Assembly (NCBI GenBank): GCA_028825475.1
Contig: JAPKAB010000011.1
Location: 1-64,000, forward strand
Reading direction: 5' to 3'
Source of the DNA: Ascidiaceihabitans sp.
GTDB lineage: Bacteria; Pseudomonadota; Alphaproteobacteria; Rhodobacterales; Rhodobacteraceae
DNA length: 64,000 nt
Shown here: positions 53,751-64,000 of the stretch, in pieces
Position numbering within the stretch: position 1 is the first letter of the stretch
How the letters are laid out: the number at the start of each line of letters is the position of its first letter
The notes under the pieces: model-generated
The model's input: only the letters and a program-made list of their open reading frames with translations
Database searches by the model: none
What the model was told of the DNA's origin: nothing
Made by a program: the position numbers and the translations under genes

Positions 53751-54533
53751 ATGACGCAAAACCCAACCATCGAAGCCAAAGGGCTTCACCTGACGTTTGA
53801 AACCAATGACGGTCCTGTACATGCGCTTCAGGACGTGAACCTTGAGATTAACAAGGGTGATTTCGTCAGCTTTATCGGGCCATCGGGCTGCGGTAAGACC
53901 ACATTCCTGCGCTGTATTGCAGGGCTTGAGGCCCCAACGTCGGGTGAGATTTCCGTAAACGGAATGTCACCAGATGAGGCACGCCGCGCACGGGCCTATG
54001 GCTATGTGTTTCAGGCGGCTGGGCTGTATCCGTGGCGCACAATCGGCGGCAATATTCGCCTCCCACTTGAGATCATGGGTTTTTCTAAATCTGAAATGTC
54101 AGAGCGCTTGGACCGCGTTCTGGATCTGGTAGACCTCTCTGGGTTTGATAAGAAATTCCCGTGGCAACTGTCTGGTGGAATGCAGCAACGGGCCAGTATC
54201 GCGCGCGCACTTGCCTTTGACGCTGACATCTTGCTGATGGATGAGCCCTTTGGTGCGCTTGATGAAATTGTGCGCGATCACCTGAACGAACAGCTGTTGC
54301 AGCTGTGGGCACGTACGCAAAAGACGATTGGGTTTGTGACGCACTCGATCCCCGAGGCGGTCTATTTATCGACCAAGATCGTGGTGATGAGCCCACGACC
54401 AGGCCGCATTTCAGACGTGATCGAAAGTACATTGCCAAAGGAACGGCCGTTGGAAATTCGCGACAGCCCTGAATTCATCGCCATTGCCCAACGGGTGCGT
54501 GATGGGCTGCGGGCAGGGCATGCCCATGTATAA
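53751..54533 (+). CDS. ABC transporter ATP-binding protein (SsuB/ThiZ-like), pyrimidine cluster
   Basis: A 260-residue ATPase of the nitrate/sulfonate/taurine/thiamine-precursor group: Walker A GPSGCGKTT (43-51), LSGGMQQRASIARAL signature and Walker B ILLMDEPFGALDE. It ends with the usual short tail. It lies 42 bases behind pydB and heads the four transporter genes. Uptake of pyrimidine bases or a reduced or ring-opened relative is inferred from context. Confidence 0.87.
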   Translation: MTQNPTIEAKGLHLTFETNDGPVHALQDVNLEINKGDFVSFIGPSGCGKTTFLRCIAGLEAPTSGEISVNGMSPDEARRARAYGYVFQAAGLYPWRTIGGNIRLPLEIMGFSKSEMSERLDRVLDLVDLSGFDKKFPWQLSGGMQQRASIARALAFDADILLMDEPFGALDEIVRDHLNEQLLQLWARTQKTIGFVTHSIPEAVYLSTKIVVMSPRPGRISDVIESTLPKERPLEIRDSPEFIAIAQRVRDGLRAGHAHV

Positions 54534-54560
54534 GTCAATCAGCAAAAAAGGGCGGGTCGC

Positions 54561-55481
54561 GTGAAGTCAATTTTGCCTGTTCTTACCGTTATTGTCGCTG
54601 TTCTGTTGATCTGGGTCGTGGCTGTTGTACCGATGAATGTGCATTTGACCGCAGATCAAGCGCAGCGTGACGGTGCGGTTGTTATGCCCGATACCCCGAT
54701 CGCGCGCAAAGAGGTGTCGGGATTTGCCCTTGCGCTGAAAAACCCACATCTGATCCCACTGACCTATTTTGGGAAACGCCCTAATCTACCGTCCCCGCAT
54801 CAAGTTGCGGCAGAGATGTTTAACACCATTTTCGGGAAAAAGATCACCTCGAAGCGCAGCCTTGTTTATCATGGTTGGGTCACTTTGGCTCCAACTTTGC
54901 TGGGCTTTGTAATTGGTACCTTCCTTGGTGTGCTACTGGCTGTGGGCATTGTCTTTAGCCGCGTGATGGACAAATCGGTCATGCCTTGGGCGATTGTTAG
55001 CCAGACTATTCCGATCCTTGCGCTGGCCCCGATGATCATTGTGGTTCTTGGCGCGGCGGGTATTCACGGTGTCTTACCCAAATCTTTTATTGCGGCTTAT
55101 CTGTCGTTTTTTCCTGTTGTTGTCGGCATGGTCAAAGGTCTGCGCAGTCCGGATCAGATGCAGTTGGATTTACTGCGCACCTACAGCACCAACAACAATC
55201 AGGGGTTCTGGAAGCTGCGCCTGCCATCCTCCACGCCGTACTTGTTTGCCTCGCTAAAAATTGGAATATCCGCATCCTTGATCGGCACAATCGTCGCCGA
55301 ATTGCCCACTGGGGCAAAGGCAGGGTTCGGTGCGCGTATGTTGGTTGGTGATCAATACGGTCAGCCGATCCTATCATGGGCGGCCCTATTTGCAGCGGCC
55401 CTTACAGCGGCTGCATTGGTTGGGATTATATCCCTGATTGAACGGGGCACGCTGCGCAAAATGGGGATGAAACCGGCATGA
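54561..55481 (+). CDS. ABC transporter permease 1, pyrimidine cluster
   Basis: A 306-residue SsuC/ThiX-type permease starting with GTG. It has an N-terminal helix (about 5-22), a periplasmic stretch to about residue 95, then the core with the EAA-like loop TYSTNNNQGFWKLRLPSSTPYLFA. It overlaps the second permease gene by four bases. Having two permease genes implies a heterodimeric channel. Confidence 0.85.
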   Translation: MKSILPVLTVIVAVLLIWVVAVVPMNVHLTADQAQRDGAVVMPDTPIARKEVSGFALALKNPHLIPLTYFGKRPNLPSPHQVAAEMFNTIFGKKITSKRSLVYHGWVTLAPTLLGFVIGTFLGVLLAVGIVFSRVMDKSVMPWAIVSQTIPILALAPMIIVVLGAAGIHGVLPKSFIAAYLSFFPVVVGMVKGLRSPDQMQLDLLRTYSTNNNQGFWKLRLPSSTPYLFASLKIGISASLIGTIVAELPTGAKAGFGARMLVGDQYGQPILSWAALFAAALTAAALVGIISLIERGTLRKMGMKPA

Positions 55482-56320
55482 TGTATGTAATCGCCGGATT
55501 TGCCATTTGGGCCCTGGGCTGGTTGCTGAATGTATATTTGGCAAACGGTAAGTTATCAGATCACTGGACGATGAATATTGGTATTCCGTTTATCTTTGGG
55601 CTGACCATCCTGTTGGTGTGGGAGTGCTTTGTGATCGGGTTTGAAGTGAACCCTGTGTTTTTGCCGCGCCCCTCTGACATTATTGTGCGTATGGCGAATG
55701 AAGTACCTCGGCTTTGGGCCGACTTCTTCCAGACCATCATCAAGGGTGCATTGACGGGGTACATAATTGGCGGCTTGGCGGCTTTTGGCATCGCAGTGCT
55801 TGCGGATCGATCCGAGTTCTTAACGCGAGGTGTCTTACCTGTTGGCAGCTTTATGGCGGCTTTGCCCATCGTTGGGATCGCACCGATTTTCGTCAAATGG
55901 TTCGGCAGTGATTGGGAATCCAAAGCGGCTGTTGTCGCTGTGATGGTGTTCTTTCCAATCTTGGTAAACGCTGTTGCAGGTCTGCGCGATACAACGTCGA
56001 TGCAGCGTGACCTGATGCGCACCTATGGCGCTGGTTATTGGCCCACGTTGTTCAAGCTGCGCATTCCTGCTGCGCTGCCGTTTATTTTTAATGGCCTAAA
56101 AATCGCAACAACACTGGCGTTGATTGGCGCGATCGTCGCTGAATTCTTTGGCTCCCCGACCGTTGGGATGGGGTTTCGCATTTCCACAAGCTTTGGCCAA
56201 CTTGCGTTGGACATGGTCTGGGCTGAGATCGTTATCGCCGCGATCGCGGGGTCCGCGTTTTACGGTATCGTCACACTAATCGAAAAGGGGGTTACCTTCT
56301 GGCACCCCTCACAACGCTAA
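55478..56320 (+). CDS. ABC transporter permease 2, pyrimidine cluster
   Basis: A 280-residue permease with about six helices and the loop MRTYGAGYWPTLFKLRIPAALPFIFNGLK. The related core of permease 1 differs in loop sequence, so the two probably arose by an old duplication. ATGA-type overlap with the gene before, 48 bases to the binding protein after. Confidence 0.86.
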   Translation: MMYVIAGFAIWALGWLLNVYLANGKLSDHWTMNIGIPFIFGLTILLVWECFVIGFEVNPVFLPRPSDIIVRMANEVPRLWADFFQTIIKGALTGYIIGGLAAFGIAVLADRSEFLTRGVLPVGSFMAALPIVGIAPIFVKWFGSDWESKAAVVAVMVFFPILVNAVAGLRDTTSMQRDLMRTYGAGYWPTLFKLRIPAALPFIFNGLKIATTLALIGAIVAEFFGSPTVGMGFRISTSFGQLALDMVWAEIVIAAIAGSAFYGIVTLIEKGVTFWHPSQR

Positions 56321-56368
56321 CAGTCCAATGAAGATTGTAGCAAAACCACAGACTTGGAGGTCTAAACG

Positions 56369-57364
56369 ATGAAAAATATGATTATTGCTGCCGCTGTTGC
56401 GGCAGGGCTAGGTGGCACGTCTGCTATTGCTGACGGTCACGCGAACTCCGTTACCTTACAATTGCAGTGGGTCACTCAAGCTCAGTTTGCGGGCTACTAC
56501 GTTGCCTTGGACAAAGGGTTCTATGAGGCCGAAGGTTTGGATGTGACTGTATTGGCGGGTGGCCCTGACATAGCCCCACCACAGGTTCTTGCTGGTGGCG
56601 GCGCGGATGCGATGCTGAACTGGATGCCTTCCGCTTTGGCGGCTCGTGAAAAGGGTCTGCCAGTTGTGAACATTGCACAGCCGTTCAAAACATCTGGCTT
56701 GATGCTGACATGTTGGAAAGACACTGGCATCACCAGCGTTGAAGACTTCCGCGGCAAGACAATTGGCGTTTGGTTCTTTGGTAACGAATATCCGTTCCTA
56801 AGCTGGATGAGCCAAGCTGGTATTTCAACAGAGGGCGGCGATGATGGCGTCACTGTTTTGAAGCAAGGCTTTAACGTTGATCCACTGTTGAACCGTGAAG
56901 CGGATTGTATCTCAACCATGACATACAACGAATATGGTCAGGTGATTGATGCAGGCGTGAACCCGGATGAATTGGTGACGTTCAAATACGAAGAGCAAGG
57001 CGTTGCGACACTTGAGGACGGTATCTACGTTCTTGAAGATAACCTTGATGATCCGGTGTTCGTGGACAAAATGGTGCGCTTTGTGCGCGCGTCTATGGAG
57101 GGCTGGAAGTACGCTGAAGCCAATGCAGAAGAAGCGGCTGGCATCATCATGGACAACGATGAAACGGGTGCACAGAATGAAGCGGCCCAAATCCGTATGA
57201 TGGGCGAAATTGCCAAACTAACAGCTGGTTCAAACGGCGCGTTGGATGTGGCTGATTTTGATCGCACCGTTGCAACATTGCTGTCTGGTGGCTCTGATCC
57301 GGTTATTTCTGCCGCTCCTGAAGGCGCGTGGACACATGCAATTACGGACGCTGCGTTGAAGTAA
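56369..57364 (+). CDS. NMT1/THI5-like substrate-binding protein, pyrimidine cluster
   Basis: A 331-residue periplasmic binding protein with signal peptide MKNMIIAAAVAAGLGGTSAIA (cleavage about 21-25). The NMT1/ThiY fold is clear: LQLQWVTQAQFAGYYVALDKGFYEAEGLDVTV and the domain-crossing GKTIGVWFFGNEYPFLSW. Relatives bind formylaminopyrimidine or hydroxymethylpyrimidine, so a pyrimidine-like ligand fits the pyd context; the exact ligand is not deducible. GGAGG precedes the ATG, and a strong terminator follows. Confidence 0.86.
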   Translation: MKNMIIAAAVAAGLGGTSAIADGHANSVTLQLQWVTQAQFAGYYVALDKGFYEAEGLDVTVLAGGPDIAPPQVLAGGGADAMLNWMPSALAAREKGLPVVNIAQPFKTSGLMLTCWKDTGITSVEDFRGKTIGVWFFGNEYPFLSWMSQAGISTEGGDDGVTVLKQGFNVDPLLNREADCISTMTYNEYGQVIDAGVNPDELVTFKYEEQGVATLEDGIYVLEDNLDDPVFVDKMVRFVRASMEGWKYAEANAEEAAGIIMDNDETGAQNEAAQIRMMGEIAKLTAGSNGALDVADFDRTVATLLSGGSDPVISAAPEGAWTHAITDAALK

Positions 57365-57391
57365 TCACAACTAACTTTGTAAATGTTGGAA

Positions 57392-57420
57392 ACGCCCCAC
57401 TTCTCGTGGGGCGTTTTTTT
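57392..57420 (+). terminator. Strong intrinsic terminator after the ABC operon
   Basis: ACGCCCCAC (57392-57400) and GTGGGGCGT (57406-57414) pair perfectly over TTCTC, followed by a T-run. It ends the pyd transcript right at the stop of the convergent dioxygenase gene. Confidence 0.9.
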
Positions 57421-58600
57421 ATGCCTGTTGGTTTAGGCGCATCGTTTCGAGGTCGGCGGCAAAATCATCCGCACCCATCCCCGCGTCCAAAGCGCGGGTA
57501 AAGAACGCGGCCTGCGTCTCAGGCGCAAGCCCCCCTTTGGGTGGATCGCGGTCCAAGTTGGTGGGGAATGAATACCCCTCAGCCGATGACGCGATGGCTG
57601 CGGCCATTTCATGTGGATTTAATATTGCCGCGCGTTGTGCCTCTTTAGCGAATGGATACAAAAGGTTGCACATCTTTTGGCGGTCGACGGTTTCCATTGC
57701 GCGCCCAAATGCAGACGAGACCTGTAGCAGGTTGGCCATACGGTGGATATCTGGACTCGTATTGGCCCCAGCCGCGTGAAAAACCGCTGGATTAAAGAAC
57801 AGCGCGTCGCCCTTGGCCAAGGGCAGTTGGATATAGCGTTCTTCAAATGAGGCCCTGAAATCATCACGCCGCCACGCGGTATATCCCGCAGGGTACAGTT
57901 GTGAGAACGGCAGCAGTTTGGTTGGACCACTCTCAACAGGCATATCGCAGTGCGCGACAGCCCCTTGAAGCGTCAAAGCAGGGGATAAGTCATGCACATG
58001 GGACGGGTAATCCGCGCTGATGTCTGCTGTTTGAAACCCCAAATGATAATCACGGTGGGCCAGTTGTGCCCCGCCACCCGGATGAACCAAGTTGATCTGC
58101 GCCGTCATCTGATAGTTTGGCCCCAACCATGCCTCAGATGCTGCTGCGATGGCCGTATTGGCAAAATAGTGCAGGAACACCTCTGGCGCTGTTTCGCACA
58201 GCTTTTGCAGGGAATTCCAAATGCGGTCATTTGATCCCGCCGCGGCAAAGTGATCACCACCCCCGCCATTTGCCTTTTTCTCTGCTGCTATGATGCTTTC
58301 ATAAACTGTGGTTGCGTCATCCAAAACTGCCGTATCCGCATAGGCACCGCGCAATACGATAATGCCTGCGCCTGATTTCAAAACATGCGCCCATTCAGCC
58401 ATGATCTGGCGGCGGGTGCCTTTGACGTTCAACGCATCGCGCAACGCGGCTATGTCATAGATCGGCACATTGTGCTGAACCTCAGCGGCATGTGGCAAAT
58501 TGGCTAAATCGGTTGTCTGGTCAATCAACGTTTCAAACGTGGATAGGTCGCAAGCTTCGGGATCAAAGAAGCCGGTGTCTGGCTCAATCATGGGTGTCAT
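57419..58600 (-). CDS. Phytanoyl-CoA dioxygenase-family (PhyH) oxygenase
   Basis: A 393-residue Fe(II)/2-oxoglutarate-dependent oxygenase of the PhyH type. The iron triad can be read as H-x-D in LAHRDYHLGF and the distal histidine in HAAGANTSPDIHRMANLLQ, with the nearby arginine for 2-oxoglutarate. The start at 58600 has GGAG seven bases upstream; longer frames run into the divergent gene. Substrate unknown; roseobacter PhyH proteins hydroxylate varied small molecules. Divergent from a LacI-type regulator that should control it. Confidence 0.82.
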   Translation of the reverse strand: MTPMIEPDTGFFDPEACDLSTFETLIDQTTDLANLPHAAEVQHNVPIYDIAALRDALNVKGTRRQIMAEWAHVLKSGAGIIVLRGAYADTAVLDDATTVYESIIAAEKKANGGGGDHFAAAGSNDRIWNSLQKLCETAPEVFLHYFANTAIAAASEAWLGPNYQMTAQINLVHPGGGAQLAHRDYHLGFQTADISADYPSHVHDLSPALTLQGAVAHCDMPVESGPTKLLPFSQLYPAGYTAWRRDDFRASFEERYIQLPLAKGDALFFNPAVFHAAGANTSPDIHRMANLLQVSSAFGRAMETVDRQKMCNLLYPFAKEAQRAAILNPHEMAAAIASSAEGYSFPTNLDRDPPKGGLAPETQAAFFTRALDAGMGADDFAADLETMRLNQQA

Positions 58601-58644
58601 GGTGTTTCTCCGTTCATGTCTCTCCATAAGTTGGCTCAGATTTA

Positions 58645-58674
58645 TGTTGATTGGTGAGTTAAAACACATCAACA
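58645..58674. promoter_or_regulatory. Inverted repeat in the dioxygenase/LacI divergent promoter
   Basis: TGTTGAT (58645-58651) and ATCAACA (58668-58674) form a 7-bp inverted repeat with a 16-base spacer, just before the regulator start at 58683. Candidate operator for that regulator; not of the usual CG-centred type. Confidence 0.4.
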
Positions 58675-58682
58675 ATACATCA

Positions 58683-59714
58683 ATGACGCATCGCTTCCCC
58701 CTCAAAGAAATCGCACAGCAATCGGGCTTAAGTACCGCAACGATTGATCGCGTTATCAATGATCGCCCCAATGTCAGCCCTCAAACCAAGGCGCGGGTTG
58801 AACGGGCAATCTGCGAACTTGAAGGCCAAGAAACCCAACTGGCCGCGCGTGGCCGGCGCATGTTCTTTGACTTTGTGATTGAGGCACCAGACCGCTTTAG
58901 TCGTGAGGTTCGACAAGCCGCTGAACAAGTGTTGCCCAAGATCGGCACCGCCGTTTGCCGTCCCCGCTTTGTTTTGCATCCTAAAATGAGCGAGGCAGAG
59001 GTGTTATCGACACTTGCGCGCATCCTGAAACGGGGCAGTCAGGGTGTCTGCCTGAAGGTACGCGATCTGCCATCTATCCGGGCGGCTGTGGATCGGTTGA
59101 CGAAGGCCGGCATCCCAGTTGTCACATTGGTCACCGACCTGACAGGCACCAACCGGATCGCTTATGTGGGGCTGGATAACAAAAGTGCAGGGCGCACCGC
59201 AGCCTATTTGATCGCCAAGTCCCTGCGAACGATGGATGGCACCGTTCTGACATCGCGCAGCAACGATTTGTTCTTGGGTGAGGAAGAGCGCGAGGCAGAG
59301 TTTATAAAGACCCTTAACCACCACGCTCCAAATCTGCGTATCGTTGATGTGACAGGGGGACAGGGTGTGCATCACGAAACGGCACGGCTGATGGACAAAG
59401 CCGTTGGGCATCTGGGCTATTTATGCGCGGTCTATTCCATGGGTGGGGGCAACATCACGATCCTGGATGTGCTCGAGCAAAACAAGATCACGCCGGACAT
59501 CTACATCGCCCATGATTTGGACAAGGACAATCGGGCGCTTATTGAGGCAGGGCGCATCAGCTTTGTCTTGCACCATGACCTGCGCATCGATCTGGAAAAC
59601 GTCTTTCAGGCGTTCCTGCACCATCACAAACTCTTGAATGGTATTCTGCTCACACCCATTTCAAACATTCAGGTTGTAACGCCCGAAAACATCCCCACCG
59701 AACCGCATAATTGA
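58683..59714 (+). CDS. LacI-family transcriptional regulator
   Basis: A 343-residue regulator. The helix-turn-helix is PLKEIAQQSGLSTATIDRVINDRPNVSPQTKARVERAI (about 6-43), followed by a periplasmic-binding-like domain (IAYVGLDNKSAGRTAAYLIAK, SMGGGNITILDVLEQNKI). The ATG at 58683 gives MTHRFPLKEIAQQSG as expected; longer frames reach into the opposite gene. The ribosome site is weak. It should regulate the divergent dioxygenase and itself; the ligand is unknown. Confidence 0.85.
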   Translation: MTHRFPLKEIAQQSGLSTATIDRVINDRPNVSPQTKARVERAICELEGQETQLAARGRRMFFDFVIEAPDRFSREVRQAAEQVLPKIGTAVCRPRFVLHPKMSEAEVLSTLARILKRGSQGVCLKVRDLPSIRAAVDRLTKAGIPVVTLVTDLTGTNRIAYVGLDNKSAGRTAAYLIAKSLRTMDGTVLTSRSNDLFLGEEEREAEFIKTLNHHAPNLRIVDVTGGQGVHHETARLMDKAVGHLGYLCAVYSMGGGNITILDVLEQNKITPDIYIAHDLDKDNRALIEAGRISFVLHHDLRIDLENVFQAFLHHHKLLNGILLTPISNIQVVTPENIPTEPHN

Positions 59715-59876
59715 TCGGCGAAAAATGAGAATTTCAAAATGGTGGTTGGATGCGCGCTAAATAAGTAAATGGCGCTGCAACAGAACGCTTCAAACGATGA
59801 GGCTGCCAAATTGAGTTCAATTTTCAGTATTTTCACCAATTTGGGTGATGTTCTTTGAATTTTTCGCATGGGATGT

Positions 59877-59908
59877 TTGGACAGGGTCGCAATTACGGCC
59901 CTGTCCAA
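59877..59908. other. 13-bp perfect-stem hairpin upstream of a small secreted-protein gene
   Basis: TTGGACAGGGTCG (59877-59889) and CGGCCCTGTCCAA (59896-59908) pair over CAATTA with one G-T pair. No T-run follows. It could be the terminator-like end of the LacI-type gene, an operator, or a 5' leader structure for the gene at 60001. Confidence 0.55.
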
Positions 59909-60000
59909 TGCTGGAAGAATTCCCAGAGGCATAATTTGGAGGGAACTTTCCAGTCTAACCATGTGGGTATAAACGGCACCCAATTTTGAGGAATATTACT

Positions 60001-60306
60001 ATGACCATTCGTAATTTTGTAGGAAAAACACTTTTACTAAGCATGCTTGCGATCAGTGTGGCTGGAACAGCATCGGCGGGAAAGACACCATGGTTTGATC
60101 GAGATGACATAAGTGGCAGCGGGGACTGGGAGACAACAAACGATATTTTGACGCCACAGTGCCGCATAAAAGGAACGAAGCAACCTGTTAAAACCAATGT
60201 TCCGTCAAAAGGTTATTACAAGAACAATACGGCGGGCTGCTGGTGTAAAAACGCCGAAGTTCCAAATGGCAAGTGCAAAGATATCGAGATTAGGTACAAA
60301 TATTGA
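60001..60306 (+). CDS. Small secreted cysteine-containing protein
   Basis: Function not recognised. A 101-residue protein with signal peptide (MTIRNFVGKTLLLSMLAISV, cleavage after ASA near residue 27), leaving about 75 residues with WFDRDD, GSGDWE and four cysteines (PQCR, GCWCK, KCKD). Two disulfides are possible. The ATG at 60001 is preceded by AGGA at eight bases and is better than an upstream frame start at 59986. It stands alone between a hairpin and a terminator. Confidence 0.7.
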   Translation: MTIRNFVGKTLLLSMLAISVAGTASAGKTPWFDRDDISGSGDWETTNDILTPQCRIKGTKQPVKTNVPSKGYYKNNTAGCWCKNAEVPNGKCKDIEIRYKY

Positions 60307-60393
60307 TCTGAACTGGAAATTGCGTTCGCAGATTTTAGATCTAAATATTTACTATGCATTGCGCGCCAAAAGCGCTCCGAATCATATGGTTTC

Positions 60394-60427
60394 ACCGTCC
60401 CAATACAATGTTGGGGCGGTTTCTTTT
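60394..60427 (+). terminator. Terminator after the small secreted protein
   Basis: ACCGTCCCAA (60394-60403) and TTGGGGCGGT (60411-60420) pair with one T-G over a seven-base loop, followed by TTCTTTTT. Confidence 0.75.
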
Positions 60428-60504
60428 TGATGAAAGTAGATCGGCAAATTTTCTTTCCATAATTTCTTCAAATTCAAATTATATCTGGCAAACGAATCTG
60501 ATAA

Positions 60505-62685
<2,181 letters not shown>

Positions 62686-62725
62686 ACAATAGCGGGCGGG
62701 GGCAACCTCGCCCTGCACCACACAC

Positions 62726-62766
62726 AAAAGCTGCGCGTTGATCTTATTCAACGCGCCGCTTTTTTA
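62726..62766. terminator. Long terminator hairpin between katG and the exchanger gene
   Basis: AAAAGCTGCGCGTTGA (62726-62741) and TCAACGCGCCGCTTTT (62748-62763) pair with one mismatch over a six-base loop. With A-run before and T-run after, it can work in both directions for the two convergent genes. Confidence 0.85.
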
Positions 62767-62786
62767 TGTCTAGGATGCTAAGTGGT

Positions 62787-63752
62787 TTAACCCGCCAAGG
62801 CCAACCAGACCAAGTAGCAGGCATACATCAGATATGTACCCAGCAACGCAGGGCCGACAACACGGCGCACAGGCGCAAGCTTGAAGGACGCCAGCCAGAT
62901 CAACGTCATCACCAATAGAAATCCGATATCAATCGAGATGCCACGAGAATACTCAAACGAGGCAACAAGGCCCGAAACACCCAAGATTCCGAAGATGTTG
63001 AAAATCTGACTGCCCACGATATTGCCGATTACAATGTTCGAACGTTTCATACGGGCCGCCTCGATGCACGAGATAACCTCGGGCAGGCTGCCACCAGCGG
63101 CGATGATTGTCGCGCCAATGACGACGTCAGGAATACCCAATGCCGTTGCTACACCGACGGCATTTGTGACCGTAATATTGGCAAACAGGCTCATGCCGAG
63201 GGCACCCACGATCAAACATGGAATGATAATCGACATGGATTGGCTGATATCGGAAAGGTCTTCTTCGTCATCTTCACAATCAGGATTGCGCAGCGTCCAC
63301 ACTGTGAAACCGATAAAGCCAGCGAACAAAACCATCGCAATCGCGCGGCTGAACACAGCCATCTCAGGGGAGGGACCGGACATCAGGGTAACAAGCAACA
63401 AAAAGACGGTACCCAGCAGACCAATCACAGCAGCCTTCACATAGGCCATTGATGGACATTGGTATTTGACCAGCAATCCAGCCAGACCAATACCAAGGCC
63501 AAGGTTCACAATATTACTACCAACAATGTTGGACGCGATCACATCACCAGCGGACTGAAGGCTGGCCGCAACGTTGATCGCCAGTTCTGGCGCGCTGGTT
63601 CCGATTGCGACGATAATACTACCAACGATAAATTCTGGAATGCCAAACCGTTGAGCCGCGCCAACAGCGCCATTTAGGAATATCTTTGCACAAACAACGA
63701 CACCGATCAGCCCACCAAGAAGCAGTGCAAATTGAAGAGTAACAGGGGTCAA
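62787..63752 (-). CDS. Calcium/sodium antiporter (CaCA family, YrbG-like)
   Basis: A 321-residue inner-membrane exchanger with about ten helices in two inverted halves. The two alpha-repeats are GTSAPELAINVAASLQSAGD with GSNIVNLGLGIGLAG, and GGSLPEVISCIEAARMKRSN with GNIVGSQIFNIFGILG. An acidic loop (NPDCEDDEEDLSD, about 150-165) lies between the halves. It should extrude calcium in exchange for sodium or protons, useful in sea water. Convergent with katG; unrelated to the neighbours by function. Confidence 0.9.
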   Translation of the reverse strand: MTPVTLQFALLLGGLIGVVVCAKIFLNGAVGAAQRFGIPEFIVGSIIVAIGTSAPELAINVAASLQSAGDVIASNIVGSNIVNLGLGIGLAGLLVKYQCPSMAYVKAAVIGLLGTVFLLLVTLMSGPSPEMAVFSRAIAMVLFAGFIGFTVWTLRNPDCEDDEEDLSDISQSMSIIIPCLIVGALGMSLFANITVTNAVGVATALGIPDVVIGATIIAAGGSLPEVISCIEAARMKRSNIVIGNIVGSQIFNIFGILGVSGLVASFEYSRGISIDIGFLLVMTLIWLASFKLAPVRRVVGPALLGTYLMYACYLVWLALAG

Positions 63753-64000
63753 GATTATTCCAGTCTTTTATCAATTCAAGGAGTTGAAGCCCAATACAGT
63801 GCCCGAAACCCTACCACTCGTTAATTGTGCGCGAGCACCGTGAAGTCAAGTTGCCAGATGGACAGTAATGACGGTTACCTTTGGTAGATGTTGCCTCTAG
63901 GCCATTTAATCAACCAACAGGCAGCATCAAATGCGCTATACTCACTGAAAACCGATAGCAGGCACCGCCAAATTGATACATGAATACGACCAAACCCGCC

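Noticed and set aside
52833-53822. Long 329-codon minus-strand open frame opposite dihydropyrimidinase
   Set aside because: The plus-strand frame has all hydantoinase motifs; the minus frame has no family pattern and is a codon-bias shadow.

Overview
The window looks like chromosome of a marine alphaproteobacterium of the Rhodobacteraceae (Roseobacter group). The basis is the gene content: a full methylated-amine pathway as known from Ruegeria pomeroyi and relatives, a TMAO transporter, pyd-type pyrimidine catabolism and H-NOX signalling, at moderate GC. No rRNA, tRNA, CRISPR array, phage or intact insertion sequence was recognised. All assignments come from reading motifs, gene order and remembered families; no search was run.

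Region 1 (about 0.3-26.7 kb) is a near-complete methylated-amine island. TMAO is imported by TmoXVW. Trimethylamine is oxidised to TMAO by Tmm. TMAO is split to dimethylamine and formaldehyde by Tdm. Dimethylamine is demethylated by DmmDABC. Methylamine is then handled by GmaS (gamma-glutamylmethylamide), MgsABC (N-methylglutamate) and MgdABCD (N-methylglutamate dehydrogenase). The nitrogen is released as ammonium, next to an Amt transporter with a small unknown membrane protein behind it. Two regulators flank the modules: a GlxA-type AraC protein before tdm and an XRE-cupin protein after dmmC. The tdm and dmmD upstream regions share a 12-base AT-rich box followed by related motifs in opposite orientation.

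Region 2 (26.8-41.7 kb) is the most unusual part: a 15-gene cluster built around an internal LacI-type regulator. It has a CUT1-type sugar ABC transporter, an HpsN/HisD-like dehydrogenase, an SDR, a double-cupin protein, a MetE-C-like zinc methyltransferase, an RraA-like protein, a COG3618 amidohydrolase/lactonase and four SnoaL/NTF2-like proteins, at least three of them related and three with tandem domains. Most junctions overlap by 1-4 bases. The divergent promoter carries two 20-bp sites that are exact reverse complements of each other. I know no described pathway with this gene set; it reads as catabolism of an unidentified, probably polyhydroxylated and possibly methylated, compound.

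Region 3 (42.1-47.3 kb) holds an H-NOX nitric oxide sensor, its hybrid histidine kinase, and a membrane-anchored plus lipoprotein pair of M16 peptidases. Region 4 (47.5-57.4 kb) is reductive pyrimidine degradation: PreT/PreA, a RutR-like regulator, N-carbamoyl-beta-alanine hydrolase, dihydropyrimidinase and an NMT1/ThiY-type ABC importer, with a RutR-like operator before the hydrolase. Region 5 (57.4-63.8 kb) holds a PhyH-type dioxygenase divergent from a LacI-type regulator, a small secreted cysteine-containing protein, catalase-peroxidase KatG and a Na+/Ca2+ exchanger.
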